DNA of 64,000 nt from Pyxicephalus adspersus (GCF_032062135.1 NC_092860.1:69163082-69227081); one strand, 5' to 3'. Numbered from the stretch's first letter, positions 10,924 through 24,020 are shown. Notes: a model not told the origin generated them from the sequence alone. A program made the numbers and translations.

Positions 10924-12646
10924 GTAAGAGATGATTTGAGATGACATAATATAGTGTTTCTGATAATGCTGAAATATTATATGTTTTCTAAAAATGCTGA
11001 AATATACTATGCTGAATTGTATTGATTTATTCATCTAATAATTGTCTAGATTTACATTATAGGATAACTATTGGCATATTAAACTGATACACATTGAAGT
11101 ATATCCTAAATGTATAGGCAGGGTAAAATCATAGGGATAGATTATATGTATTGAAGTTTTGGGTTGCAGATGCTAATCATTTTATTTAGTTACAAGAGAT
11201 TCCACAATAAATGTGTGTAAATATTGTAAATAATTTAATCATCCATGGAAATCCATGTAGGCAGGCTGGCTTACATTGAACTGATAATGAACTTAACTAG
11301 ATCTTTCTGCACTGAGCAGTTTTACTGCTTCTGTACTGCAAAAGATACTGAACATTTTTTCTACTGTTCTATGTAGCAACAACTGCGTGAGAGCTGGAAA
11401 TAGTCTGGTATTAAATGCATAATTCACACTCAGACATAACCATTGCAACTTAGTCCTAAGTTTTTTCTTTCCTTTTTTAGTTTCACAGAGCTTACCTTTG
11501 TGAAGCAAAATTGATTCCACATTTGGGTGACACAAAGCCAATCATCCATTTATTTACCATTGTTCGTTTTACCTTCAGTGTAGCACTGTATACATTTTGC
11601 TTCCAGAACCAATGTGTGCATTTGTGAACAGAAAATTTGATTCCACATTTGGGACACATATTCTTGTCACCAATGATAGTCCCCTATATGTGTATGAGGT
11701 AAAGATAGACCAAGGCGAAGGATCTTTAGAAACCGCAGAGCATGGTGATAATGAAACTCTCTGCAAAATTACAGAGGGTCTCAAAATAGTTTAGAGCAGC
11801 TGCCATTGATTGTTCATTAGGCAAATATAGGGAGGCCAGCATTTATATTCTAAATGAAATTTAAATTTAAACAAGAACATCATGGCCCATGGGATCAGCC
11901 ACCGAGCCATGAAGGACTTCACAAGGGGAGCAATGGCTACACTTTCAAGATGTCTGAGCCATTTAAATCCACTTAGTCGAATTGACACACATTGTCACTC
12001 TTACAAATGGCAGTATGTGTTACTTCAACAAAATGGACTGGCAGCCATCGGTGACACTAACTCGGTTATCTGCATGCTAGGACAGACACTTGCAGTAGGA
12101 TGTTTTTACAATCTGCCATAATGCAAATCTGCAATTATAGTAATTATTTAAAATCCAGTAACATTAGACCTGCTCAGTCTTTAGGAATCCAGCCATGCCC
12201 TTCATTCTCTAGATGTGGTGATTCCCATCATTTATGACTGAAGTATGTTGCAGAGGTGGTTGAGTGGATGACATGGCATTGTTTAAGTCAAAGTACCTCC
12301 TCTTCCTCACAGAAAAAGTCAGCCAAAGAACATTAGTAAGCTATGTTGACCAGCCTCCTGTTGACCAGCTATGTTTGACAAACCCTAAGACGTTCTAAAG
12401 CAGGTGATTACTACATTGACTCAGAGGTTCCACATGTTTTGTCAAGAAAGTAAAAATTACAAAAAATCATACGGACAGGGGAAAGATCTAACTTTCACTG
12501 ATGCCCAAAGGTTTTTTTTTATCCTCCGGGGGAGGGGAAAGGAAAGCATGTGGGTGTACTTTGTTCTTTTGCTTCTGAACAGAAAATGTCTAAGAAACAA
12601 ATTCAAAAGCAATCCAAAAAGCAGGTGCCACATCTTGCTACATATT
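10924..12646. other. GIPC3 intron, no recognised element
   Basis: No exon or transposon protein recognised. It includes an imperfect direct repeat: TTGATTCCACATTTGGG at about 11510-11526 recurs at about 11639-11655 with similar flanking bases (TTTGTGAA). Confidence 0.4.
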
Positions 12647-12870
12647 GGCCCTGATTTATTAAAGTTCTCCAAGGCTAGAGAGAATATACTTTCATCAGTA
12701 AAGCTGAGTAATCCAGCAAACCTGGAATGGATTTCCTAAAAGTCATTAGCTATTTGTTAGCATATGTTTTCATACCTGGACCAGATCCATTCCAGGTGTG
12801 CTGGATTACCCAGCTTCACTGATGAAAGTGTATTCTCTCCAGCCTTGGAGAACTTTAATAAATTAGGGCC
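12647..12870. mobile_element. Palindromic 224-bp MITE, family A copy 1
   Basis: Begins GGCCCTGATTTATTAAAG and ends CTTTAATAAATTAGGGCC. The two halves are inverted copies over about 85 bp, through the CTCCAAGGCT, TTTCATCAGT and CCTGGAATGGAT blocks. ATT flanks both sides, a possible 3-bp target duplication. There is no coding capacity. A second copy of exactly the same length lies at 40528-40751 and a shorter one at 38941-39102. The superfamily is not certain. Confidence 0.85.
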
Positions 12871-15800
12871 ATTGTTAGGTTCAGTCCTGTGAAGAAGTAG
12901 TCGATGATGAGGTAACTGACCCCAAAGGGGGTAAAACAAGGGATGTGCAGAGCCATGGCAGGGTGATGTTGATGAAGAAGCACTAACATAATTATAGATC
13001 ATTATGACTGTAGAAGTACTGTGGCCAGTTTAGACAAACTTTAGTTCCTAGTCGCTGTCATCCTTCCTCATCATCTGCTGTCACTACAACTGCACAGGAA
13101 TCACTGGCTTGGTAACTTTTAGTCCTAGATCAAGCAGAATCTGTGCTTATTTAAAAAGTGGCAAACACTTTACTAAACTAAGTACCACCACTAATAAAAT
13201 CTAAGTGTCATCAACCACTCAGTTTATTGGAAAGCATCAGACATCTTTGCTCCCTCTACCTCTCTTTCTATTGTTTATGCCAGCAAGCACCTGGTGTTGC
13301 CAACATTACAAATGATTCCATTAGTCCAGAGGATGTAGAAGATATTTTCCATATCCCCCTTTCCCATAGGTTGTCACATCAATGCATAGTTAGGCCCAAT
13401 TTTTCCACTTAGGCCCTGCATTTTCTTGAGACAACACACAGATGCTGGAACATAAAAATAAAACACCTTCCCACAAATAACATTTACACAAATAATGCAC
13501 GGCTGCTGGCTCTGCAGTTTCTGTTGAAACTGTTGAGACTGTTGGAAACAACAGTCTTCCATCAATTGTTATCCTGTACTAACCCTAAATACAGCATGCA
13601 CGGACGAAAAAGCTGTCCTTGACACTTGGGCATACAACATAAGGATGCTATATTTTGTTCGCCACCGGGTAAGCTTACTGACTTCAGGGGGAGAAGAAAG
13701 GCATCCACATTTATTGTCCACAAAGACTAGGCACCCTCAACCTATTTCCACACTCGTATAGCAAGCCCCTGCTCAACATTGCACTGTCCCAGCACATGGT
13801 TGCCCTCAGGACTTCTGTGTGCAAAGGAAGGTTCTGGGGAAGGACTGACAAAAGACCAGAACCCCACAGATAATACTGGAGAGTCCAGCAGAGGCATGTC
13901 CAAAAAACAGAGGTAAAGGCCATACACAGGTAATTGATCCACCAAACAAAGTATCCAAAGGTTAAAAGAAAACAGAGTCAGGGTCACAGGCATGGGTCAG
14001 TCCAGGCAGCATACCATTTTACATTCAGGAAAAAAGTAGAATCAGCAGCATTGAATCCAATAAAAATATACAACAGACAACTGGTGACTGAGAACAGAAA
14101 GGCTAGAAAGTCCTAGCAGCCAAAGGCAGAGCAGGATAAAGCCAAAGCTGCCAAAACTCTTTAACATGCCTGATCTGTGGGTAACCAGACAAACTGTCTG
14201 GAAACAAAACATTATAAGTTAATTTTGGTTTAGAACATTATTCATAGAACATGAAAACTTTGCAGCTGACTGCTAACCCCAATAGAAAGCCTATTTGCAG
14301 AATACTCCAGTCTTAAACTTAAACTCACTGCTTCTGCTTTCACTTGTGATAGAACACACCATATCCTGCACCCTTAAACTGCCTGTGTATGAAAGACTTT
14401 TTAAACAAAGAAAATAGCATAAGTGTCACAAGGAAGACAATTATTCATCTGTTGTGCAACCCACATTTTTTTGCAACCGACCTAACTATGGGACTCAAGA
14501 TGAAAAAGATCCCTACTACTATTGCCTCTGCTAGAATCAGATTCATTTGTGGATTTCTTTTTAAACCAGCGATCCCCATATTGCCACAACAGCTTTAGAA
14601 GGTAAGGAGATTTTAGTTGAACGATCTTTGGCAACCAGCATCTACTTGTCAGTCCCTTATATGAGCCACCACTTCCCCAAATTGTGAAAGACATTAATTT
14701 AGATGTGACTTTTTGTTGTCTACTCTTTCAACGCCTAATGGTCTTCTGATCAGAATGTTGCTGAACATTTTAAGGTAATAACAGGCAGTTCAAGCATTTT
14801 TAGGAAATGAGCTATGTTTCTGGTCTTCTAAGATACAATTGCTTTTTCAAGGATATCTTGTCTGTACCTGAAACTCAGTTATTACAGTAATATGGCATGG
14901 GGGAAGCAACTTTTCTTTATTGTAATTCTAAGGGAAATACTTATCATCCTGATGTCTGTACTACAAGTTTTGCAGGTTTACTTGAGTCTAGGAAGTTTCA
15001 GTATGAATGTTATATTGTTTTATTTAAATTTGGTGTTTTAAATTGACCCCATGTAACTATTTTAGCTTAAAAGATTTGTTTATTTTCTCCTTACTGTTGG
15101 TTTACATGCTTGCGATATGGTAATTGCATCTCAGCTTTGCACCAGGAATAATAAGGCTTTCTGGTGCTACCACTAGAGAGCTACATAAGATCTAATTTAA
15201 AAAAAAAAAAAAGTTACATACAAAAACATGGAATACTGAATACATGTATTATATTGGAAAACGTGTATAGTGTGTGAAAAAGGATGCAAGATGATCTCAA
15301 GTGCACAGACTATACATATTCCTGTATGGAAATTGTTATTTCTTTGAATATCATACAAAGAAACAACCATTATGCAATATATGGTAAATATTGTTATTTT
15401 TATATGTACCAATATACATATCAAAACTACATCATGATATGATGATGTTTCCATTGCTCCAAGTACATACAGTACCAGCATCATAACCTAAATTATATCA
15501 CATTTAGATTAAATGTTAGTTATACAGAGGAAACCAGATTTGAAAGGATTGGATTGAAAGAAAAATAAATAATTAAGGGCTTTATAAGACTTTATTAGGG
15601 TTTTTTCCCTTCCTCTCAGACCCTTGTCCTTGTCAGTGTACAACATATCGCTACTACAGAGTGGCCAGGAAAACAGACAAATTATGTTTTACACTTTGTA
15701 ATTTTACTTTCCTGAATAACTCTAAGACAGCATAAGACCTCTGATGTGACACTAAGATCAACAAGGGCAAGATTTGTTGGGGGGGAGCTGTTTTTCTATT

Positions 15801-16189
15801 GGATTCTGAACTATAGGATAATTGGGGGTGGTAATTACCCACACAATGCTGGAATACAATTAGTCAGGAATGGTACTAAGTAACCATGTGGATGGCTAAT
15901 TCAAAACACTATAATTCTGTAAAATAAAGCTTCAAACTTACCTTTCCTAATAAATACTCTCACTTCTAAAAAAGGACCTCTGCTATTCAATACTTCCAGA
16001 TGTGTAAGAATGTCCTCTTCTGGGCACTGTGGTTCAACCCTTATAAGAGAGGGCATTTTTTTATCAAAGCAACAGGGTCACTTTAAATGTGTCTTTAGTT
16101 TTTAATATGTCCTCTATTGATAGTTATAAGTACATACTGCTACAAATAAACAGATTTATAAATACATCAAAAGGGATTTTTTTTTTCAG
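12871..16189. other. GIPC3 last intron, no recognised element
   Basis: AT-rich sequence with no exon, no recognisable transposase or RT, and only short poly-A and poly-T runs (for example about 15200). Some stretches (about 13700-14130) are richer in GC and may be old repeat, but I cannot classify them. Confidence 0.35.
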
Positions 16190-16332
16190 CTACAACAGTT
16201 GTGGAAACAGCCAAGGAGCAGCGGAGCCCTGAAGAGTTTGGCACAGCACTGGACAACCTCTTGGGTGAATTTGCCTTTCCTGCTGACTTTGTGTTAGAGG
16301 TCTGGGGAGCCATTCATCAAACAGGAATCTGA
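16190..16332 (+). CDS. GIPC3: GIPC3, last coding exon
   Basis: Preceded by a long T-rich acceptor ending TTTTTTCAG. The first two bases complete a split Ala codon with the G from the previous exon; the frame then reads 46 residues to TGA at 16330-16332, including 'TTVVETAKEQRSPEEFG' and 'LLGEFAFPADFVLEVWGAI'. LGEFAFPDEFVxxVWxAI is the hallmark end of GIPC proteins, and the short C-terminal tail resembles GIPC3. With the two upstream exons it gives about 111 residues, including the complete GH2 domain. The human protein is about 312 residues, so roughly two thirds of the gene is upstream of the window. Confidence 0.95.
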
Positions 16333-16704
16333 AATTTGTCCCTTATTAGCTTCTTGGTATTTTAAATATTCCTTCATTACAAATGTTTGTAAGGACAACT
16401 GATACACATTTGCAATGTAAAACCACTACTTTTAACCAACCACAGTAAGCTCATGTGCCTTCCAAAATATATACTAGTTATATACATATGCTAATTTGTT
16501 TGTCTAGATATCTGATTTGGATACTATTTAGTAAATACATAGCACTTTTGTGTTCTAAAATTGCATGTTATTTTAAAATTATTCTTTTCCTTTTGTTGTA
16601 ATATTAATTTCTATATGCATTTTTTAATGGAATGCCCTATGGTTATTTTGCAATGTAACAATTTTATAATGGGGATATACCTTTTCAAGCAGCACTATGC
16701 GTTA

Positions 16705-16710
16705 AATAAA
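16705..16710 (+). promoter_or_regulatory. Candidate GIPC3 poly(A) signal
   Basis: First canonical AATAAA after the GIPC3 stop codon, 373 bases downstream. Another lies near 16907. Which is used cannot be told from the sequence. Confidence 0.4.
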
Positions 16711-18185
16711 ATACATATTTAATACATTTTACAGTTTACATGCTTCACTCCTACCCTTCCTAAAGTACCCTTCATTCCTTTCAAACCTTCACTATATATA
16801 GTGATTTGCATTTATTTTGTTTCTTTATTTGTTCTTTGGAACAGATAAGTTCAACTTTTGAGACTGAACTGAAAAAAATCATATGAAAAATCAAACTGAA
16901 ATCAAATAAAGTGAAAAAATTCAACTTTGGGAGGGTTAATTGCAAAACTGCTAACCATAGTATTGTTATTAACATTTCTGGGGGAGGAAATATTAGAGCA
17001 TTTCCTAGATGAAAAAATGTAGATATAGGCATCAAAATTTTATAGCATGGGTCTTAAAGCATTGGAAATTAACAAATAAATACCATCCCAGTGTGTACAT
17101 ATGCAGTAGTTCTTTGTCTTAAAATAAATAGGAATTCCTTCAGATGTGACAATCCACGTTTTTACTGCAGAAAAATCTTTTGTATAACACTAGGCATGTA
17201 AGAAAGTTGTAGCTTTGTAGCTAGCCATGTAAAAAAAAGGAAACAAAAATATGACTGTAAGATGTATTAAAGGTGTGGTGTTTGTGCTTTTTTATTAATT
17301 CAAAAAGATCCCCCCCCCCAATAATAAAATCAGACCCTTCCTGGGACATGGAATCTGGTTGGCTAGGAAAGGAGGAGGTCATAAAATGAGCCCCTCCCCT
17401 TCTACCCATACCAAGTCCCCTGGAACTTGGTTAGCCAAAGAAGGGAGAGGCAAAGAATGTCTCTTGTCTTTGGCCATACCTGGGCTAGAAATAAACACAC
17501 AACGTGGTAGAAAAATATGTTTAGAATACCTTTGTGGACTTTGTAGGATTAGGAATATTAGGACCTCAATGAACTCAAATGTGATTTTCAGGGAGGAATT
17601 CAATATTGGTAATTTCCTTAATCACAATATTTTTTACTATACTTATGGAATGTTGCAAAAATATAGAAATATTGATGAATATTCTCACCCAAAATGTATC
17701 CAACTATTTTCCAAAAGTGAAATGTATAATATGGTAACAATATCAAAATGGGCGGAGGTGTCACAGTCTTATATGATAGTCCAATGGGAAAGAGGCAGTC
17801 TTTGTCCATGTGGATTTTAGAGTTGAGGTTTGAATTCGTAGAGATGGTACTGATTCTGCATGTAGTAGATAATTCTTTATCAGATGATACCAACAAAACA
17901 AAAGAAAAAAATAGAATAAAAACATACTTCACAATCAAATGTCTGATGTCACAGTTATAATTATGACCAGACATTGTTGTACATTGACAAGTTATACAAC
18001 TGTTACATATTTAATACAACACATTCATATACATATACATAACAATATACAAGTGTACACATCAAAAAATTGTTAGAAAATGCACTGAGCCTAAGTACTC
18101 AAAAGTACCAAACACAGATGATAATGCCTCTTGCAGAACAAAGTCTGGTTTATCAGATCAAGATGATGATTAAAATAAGGTGCAA
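16711..18185. other. Intergenic, no recognised element
   Basis: AT-rich DNA beyond GIPC3. An open frame over 17359-17820 shows no known domain. A run of nine C at 17311-17319 is a simple repeat. Confidence 0.35.
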
Positions 18186-18765
18186 TGTTAACTGATTTGT
18201 AATGTCGATATCTTAAAAGCCCCACCCATTTTTTTTTTGAAAACTGAATCAGGGCGTCAGTTAGCTCCTGGACAGTCTGTGGTGCCACATGGCAGAGTTG
18301 GATGAGCCAATTCATAATGTCTCAGAAGATTTTTATTCATTCTGGAAATGTGGGGTCCAGTCAATTGCATCAATCAATTTGTTACCCAGAAGCTACCTAC
18401 TTATTCTGGCCACATAAGGGTGAGCATTGTCCTGCACCAGGAACTCGAGCCCCACTACTCCATATGATACCTAACACCAGTCAGGGTACCATTAGCTAGC
18501 ATGTGGAGGTCTCCGTGGCTCTCCAAGGAAATGCTGCCCCTGGCCATCACTGACTAACTGCCAAACCGGTCTTGTTTGATGATGTTGCAGACAGCATACC
18601 ATTCACCACAGTATCTCTAGACAGATATCCTTAACATGTACTTGGTGTGCGCCTACTCTCAGTTGTGAAAGGGATGAGGAATGCCAATAATGAATTTTCT
18701 GAATCTTGTGTTCTCTGGCTTTAAACATGGGTCTTAACTACAGGATGAATGTTGGCCCATATGCC
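18186..18765 (-). pseudogene. Tc1/mariner-type transposase fossil
   Basis: Read on the - strand, the end of the region (about 18292 to 18244) encodes 'HVAPQTVQELTDALIQ', a typical C-terminal stretch of a fish and frog Tc1-like transposase, just after where the ...DLNPIEHxWD motif should be. Further 5' (about 18450 to 18540) other frames give 'GARVPGAGQCSPLCGQN', matching a decayed GPGFLLxxDNAxPH region that carries the second catalytic Asp. Many frameshifts and stops. No terminal inverted repeats were found. The call rests on the order of these blocks and on resemblance of the nucleotide sequence to a widespread fish repeat. Confidence 0.65.
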
Positions 18766-18769
18766 ACTC

Positions 18770-20637
18770 CCATGGAGCATTTTTAATTATATATTTCTAT
18801 TGTGCAAAATTTGCACAAGCTATTAAGGACATCTAACCTTAGAGTTTGTAACAATGGTAGCAAGTCAGTTACACAGAGAGATCCAGGGTGTCTGCTGGAT
18901 GAGGAAAAGGGGGAGAGCAAGCTGGGTACTATTAAACTATCTGTGTCCTGGATACCAAGAGTGTTTAAGGAATAATTGTAGAGAATGAGGACAAGATTGA
19001 CCACTCAGGGCATTTTAAAGAAGAATTAAATACCATAATATAATGTATGCTCTGAACCCCCTCTATGCAAGTTGTTGTCAAATTTCAAATAGTGGTATAT
19101 TTACAGTTTTACAGTCCCCTCAAGCCGAATATTGAATAGAGACTATATAAATTAAATTCTCTTTAATTGCCTAACATAATCCTTTGCAAGTCCAGGGCAG
19201 GTTCAGAACCTACAAACTGTAAATGGGACATTATAGGCCTTCCAAAATAGGAAAAGAAGTAGAGCCAGTGTAATTATAATGGAGATTAAACAGCTTGGTG
19301 TTAAATTGTAAAAATTAACAATGGGTGTGAGGAGCTGACTGTTTTCTATTATTGTGTGAGCTGTGTTCTTTTACCTAATGTGGCTTAGGATAGCCTTACA
19401 AAATATGAAAATCATTCAGGTGTGTGTGTAAAACTGGACAGCAATTTTAAGGGTCTTAGCTGCCTACCAATGTCATGTACTTGTTTACTGTGTGTAATTT
19501 AAACAAGCAACCTAAAGCCATTAACTGGGTTATTGAGTCTGCTATGTGGCCCTTAAGGGAAGAAAAAAATTACTATTAAAACCATCTGGGCCCAGTGTCT
19601 AATCTTGTTTTATTACCTGCTCAATCTTTTTCATTGACATATTTCTAATCAAAAAATCACAATTCATCCCCACCATCTTCGGTGATTTAATAAACTTTAA
19701 AAAAAGTCCTCCCCCTCTCACCCTCACCCATCTACATGATCTGAATAATGCTTACTACGAAAGCGTCTAAATATATTAGATATTTCCCCCTCTGTCTGTT
19801 TTAATAACACCAACTTCATCATTAAAGTGGGTAATGTGATTCGTTGGAGATATACCTTTGGCCGAATTCGCCAAAAATTACCTGATTTTATTCCGGACCT
19901 AAAAAGGCACCACCTTCTACAAATCTCTTATATATTGATCGCATTGCAGTAGCCAGTGATTACATACCTTTGACCAACCAATACCCAATCTCTAAGTTGT
20001 TTGATCACTGAGAAGTGATCATGGATGACCAATGCTCAAAGGATGAAAAAAACAATATAAAAAGCATTGATTGTGGCAAAAGGAACATCTAATCTTGAAT
20101 GTCTAATCTCGACAACACCTTATGGTGGTGAGAGTAGTGCATATACTCCCTTTCTAGAGGATGAAGATGACACCAAACATTCACTAAATAAGATTGCTTT
20201 ATAAAATGTTTAAATGTCAAATCATTAGACTGTGTCGTATTCATAGCCCATGGTGGTGAGGGATGTCTTGTATTGTTGATTTGTGCAACTGTAACTGCAA
20301 ATGTTGAGGAAGGATAAATTAGGAAGGGGTTGTGGGTGCCAGGAAGTTGCCAGGGGGAAACTGTTAAATATTTTCTATAGCAAGTGGTTTAAGTATTAAT
20401 ATGTAGAAGAATACATGTTTAGAAAGATATAGATAAGTGTGAGTTAAAGGTGTACAAAGAATATGTTTAATTAGGTATCAGTATTTTTCTGTATCAGTTT
20501 AAAAAAGCTTATTTTAAAATGTGCTTAAATTCTATCTGGTTATCAAAAAATGAATAAATTAAAAAATTGTATAAATGTAATCAACGTAAATCTATATGTT
20601 TAGTGCACCTTGGTTTTACATGAGAACATGTGAAATG
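18770..20637. other. Intergenic, no confident element
   Basis: No host exon seen. From about 19600 to 20070 the text has the look of old LINE sequence but no motif is clear enough to name. Confidence 0.3.
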
Positions 20638-21066
20638 TAAAGGTGCGTACACACTTCCAATTTTTATCGTTCCAATCGAACGACGAACGATCGATTGGGC
20701 AAAAAATCGTTGTAAAAAAGTAACCAACGACGCCGACGAACGAGGAAAGTCGCTGGAAACGAACGACCGGAACGACGGATCGGATTGGACGACGATCGTT
20801 GAACATCGTACGTGTGTACGGTCGTTCGTTGATCGTCCGTGATCTGAGCATGCGTAATGAACGAACGTTCGTTCACTTTCCTGTCGTGCACATACTTCCT
20901 CTATCGCTCAAACGATCGTATCTATTGTGTGTACAATATATACGAACGATCGTGTCGTTAACTCTATGTGCAGGATCGGTGCTATACGATCGTTCGTATA
21001 TATCGTGCATGAACGTTCGTCGTTCGTTTTCCAACGATAATAATTGGAAGTGTGTATGTAGCTTTA
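20638..21066. mobile_element. CpG-rich MITE with TA target duplication
   Basis: The ends are AAGGTGCGTACACACTTCC at 20640 and GGAAGTGTGTATGTAGCTT ending at 21064, imperfect inverted repeats of about 23 bp. TA flanks both sides (20638-20639, 21065-21066), as for Tc1/mariner-type elements. The 425-bp interior is packed with ACGA, CGATCG and CGTTCG words in both orientations and has far more CpG than its surroundings. No transposase frame is supported. Confidence 0.8.
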
Positions 21067-21507
21067 GAAGTGTGATATAGATATATATCCACAGGTGATA
21101 TTTAGACACACACACAAGTATCAGTTTATTCAGGGGGCAGGATTTGGCATGCCATTGTTAGTTAAACCTGTTTGTAGAGTAAATAGAACAGTTGGCCACT
21201 GTTTGTCAATTGGAAAAGTATCAGCTTTGACTATTGTTTAGAGACAAACACTTCAAAAAACAGGTTGACAAATTCAGCTTTGACTAATAGCCATTAAAGT
21301 GCAACACTGCTCACTCACGTGGCTCGCTCAAGGCGGGATCAGAAACACAGTACCCATTTGTGAATTTCACATAGCTTTAACCTACCCCTCCACATACCCC
21401 TCCTTAATATCTCAACTGTGCTACAAACCTCAGTCCCTCTCTATCTGCTAACAGACTAGCAAACCTCACAACATCCTATCATGACCCAACATTCATCCCC
21501 TACCCCG

Positions 21508-22033
21508 TCACTAAAATTATGCACCCTCAACACTAAAGGGCTTAATAGCGCATTGACACAAAGTCAAAATGCATCCTGGCATGGACACCTTTACTGGAAA
21601 GACCCCAATACCATACTACATAATAAATATATTCAGAACTAAACAAGATCTTCAGCTCCTAGAAGTATGGTGCACCTTACACCCCACAGATAACTATTCC
21701 CAATGGAAGGCTCTTAAGGCAGTATTGCATGGGTTACTGATACAACAGGGTGCACGGCTCAAGAAAATCAGAGCTCGAGATTTAGCAAACACGATAGAAA
21801 AATCCAATCACTCGAGCACCTGCACAAACAGAATAGGTCTTCAGACATTTTTGTAGCACTGACCACAGCTAGGACACATCTCCTACAATTGTACGATCTA
21901 ACCCATCAAAAATATAGAGACAGATCACACAAACTGATTTACCAGTATGGGGACAAGTCCAGCAGACTGCTAGCAAGAAAGCTCCTGTTACCACTCCACC
22001 CTCATCAAGCTGCAGCATCACCTGCATTCCTGT
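21508..22033 (+). mobile_element. L1-type LINE ORF2, start and central piece
   Basis: Begins 'LKLCTLNTKGLNSALTQ', resembling the L1 ORF2 endonuclease start (LKIxSxNVxGLNSPxK). The endonuclease itself is deleted and the frame passes into 'QWKALKAVLHGLLIQQGARL' and, after frameshifts, 'YGDKSSRLLARKLLLPL', which are blocks lying between endonuclease and RT in L1. It is followed by an unrelated 650-bp block and then by L1 RT at 22690. Confidence 0.65.
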
Positions 22034-22689
22034 AGCCGTGAATTTTTCACAGTTCTCAGCATCCCCTGAACAGAAACTTAGGCTGTGCACGTCTGAAGGG
22101 AATTCTGGAGCAGCTGCTGCAGCCAATGAACAGATTGTTCAGTCCTGTCCTGCCAATAACCAGTGGGCATTTTTAAACCTATCAAGTTCAAGACTCAGGT
22201 CGCTGGATCCTCAGTGCACTTCCTGCCAGCTAGTTTTCTGTTTGGATGTCCTGTATTTGACCTTGGCCTGTTACTTGATTCTGCCTTGCTTGCGACTTGT
22301 CCTGACCTTGCCTTTCCTGCTACCTGCCCTGACCTCATCCTGTTACCTGATATTGCCTTGCCTGCTGCCTGCCCTGGCCTCAGCCAGTCCAATCACCTCG
22401 GAGCTGTGCTTCAGCCTCATCGGTATTCCCACAGTAAAGTCTTCTGATTCATGTCACCCCCTGGTCAGGAGAGCCTGGGGACTGTGACCTGGTGACCCCC
22501 TTGCAGCAAAGCAGCCTGTGGCCATTAGGGTCACCAGCCCATCACTCCTTGTGGGGTGCGCTGGAAAGCTAAGTGGGGTCACTTAGATTCCATGCCTCAA
22601 GTAATCCCGTGTCACCAGCCAGGGGGAGGCTACCCATAATAGCTCCACCCTAGAACAACAACCACTTCAATTCTGACCATTTGAAATGT
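22034..22689. repeat. Unclassified block with degenerate CCTGACCTTGCC-like repeats
   Basis: Between two pieces of L1. From about 22250 to 22390 there are many loose repeats of CCTGNCCTTGCCTGCTACCTG type. Open frames here follow the repeat periodicity and are not credible genes. It may be an inserted LTR-type or other frog repeat, but no ends with target duplication were found. Confidence 0.4.
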
Positions 22690-23155
22690 CCGGGTAATGG
22701 AGATTGGGAGTTCCCACTACAAGCTGTCCCTCTTTGCAGATGATCTGCTTTTATATATCACATCTCCTCATGTCTCTGTTTCATCAATTTTTAAGGAATT
22801 TGAGAGATTCGAAGGAGCCCACAACTTTAAAGTGGATTTTAATAAATCTGAAATACTCAACGTCACCCTTACACAACTCAACATACATCTTAACACATCT
22901 TTCTGGCAATGCAGCAATGCTCTCAAATACTTAGGGATAATAATCAAAGTGGATCCAACCAAAATATTACAGTATAACCTTGCACTACTAAGCAAGCTGA
23001 CCTGAAATAATATGATTCTATGCCTTTTTTCTGGCTTGTAACATTCAATACACTCAAAATGGAAATTTTGCCCAGACTGCTGTAAAATTTCCAGATCGTT
23101 GCGATCCACCTAACAACATTATACTTACATTAACTGCAACAATTATGTCAGAACT
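22690..23155 (+). mobile_element. L1-type LINE RT fragment
   Basis: The frame over 22697-23005 reads 'YKLSLFADDLLLYITSPHVS', the catalytic FADD motif and following strand of L1-clade RT, then 'FKVDFNKSEILNVTL' and 'ALKYLGIIIKVDP', the next conserved blocks. A stop at 23003 is followed in other frames by 'FNTLKMEILPRLL', the next L1 motif. This is the continuation of the element at 21508 after a large internal deletion. Confidence 0.8.
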
Positions 23156-24020
23156 TCCTATACTTGTCCCAGACACTCGAATCTTGATCGTCACATGCAG
23201 AGGCACATAAGAACTGGTTCTAGGAAAAAGCTATATGAATGCTACGGTTGGCATGTTTGGTTTATGCAGGGTGGAACCAGGAAAATGCACATACTGCAAA
23301 AGCCCAATGAGAATGTAGCCAAAATTTACTGTCCCCATTGTGATACAGTCTTCATTGACCCTTATTGCCTTATTCAATGTCAGAAGTCTCTCAACAATGA
23401 AAAGCGATTTAAATGTGATTGGGGTGGGGCAGAGAAAAGTGTGAAGACCATCACCATAGTGGCTGTTATTGGTGTCATGCCAATAATACAGAAACTGGAA
23501 CCTCAGCTTGCTGTAGCAAAAAACATTGCTGGCATGGGACTGGATAAGATTGAAGAGAGGCTGCCCATTTTGTATCAGTCAAGTGACAAGGTTGTAACTA
23601 ATGCCTCAAAAGCTGTGGTTGGTGCTAAAGATGCAGTGATTCAAATCATAAATGAAGTGGTTGATAAAACCAAGGGAGCAGTGTATGACAGTGTGGAGAT
23701 GACTAAGTCTGTTAAAAATGGAACCATCAACACTGCTAGGGAGCAGTGCGGTGCGCAAAATGAGCACCGGTTTTGATACTGCTCTTTCACAGTCTGAAAT
23801 TCTTTTTAACAATACCTACCACCAACTGATGAGGAACTTGAAAAGGAGGCGGCAAAAACAGAGACATTCTGAGTGATACCTGCACTAAGCTGAAAGAGCA
23901 GAAGAATTTACTAACAAAGGAGGAGGGAGAACCGCTGGAGCTAAAGGATGATGTTCAGGAGCACAGTGAGGATCTGGAAGAAACTGATTTAAAGAAAAGA
24001 CGCTTTGCCAAAGTCGCGTA
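23156..24020 (+). pseudogene. Perilipin-like (PLIN2/PLIN3) retrocopy fused to zinc-finger-like sequence
   Basis: Perilipins coat lipid droplets. A single frame (ATG at 23195, stop ending at 23776; also open upstream from about 23156) encodes two unrelated parts. The first, to about 23425, looks like decayed C2H2 zinc fingers: '[18 protein letters not shown]' and '[20 protein letters not shown]'. The second, from about 23432, reads '[20 protein letters not shown]', '[12 protein letters not shown]' and '[19 protein letters not shown]', matching the N-terminal PAT region and 11-mer repeats of PLIN2/PLIN3. Past the stop, other frames continue ('SQSEILFNNTYHQL', then '[10 protein letters not shown]'). 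It has no introns where perilipin genes do, and it is 5' truncated and frameshifted, so a processed copy. The C-terminal four-helix region was not recognised. PLIN2 is the closest by memory; not aligned. Confidence 0.75.

Noticed and set aside
17359..17820. 153-codon open frame as a gene
   Set aside because: No domain, no splice context, AT-rich intergenic DNA and an overlapping open frame on the other strand.
22038..22487. 149-codon frame rich in Leu, Pro and Ser
   Set aside because: It follows a degenerate CCTGACCTTGCC-type repeat, so composition, not coding, keeps it open.
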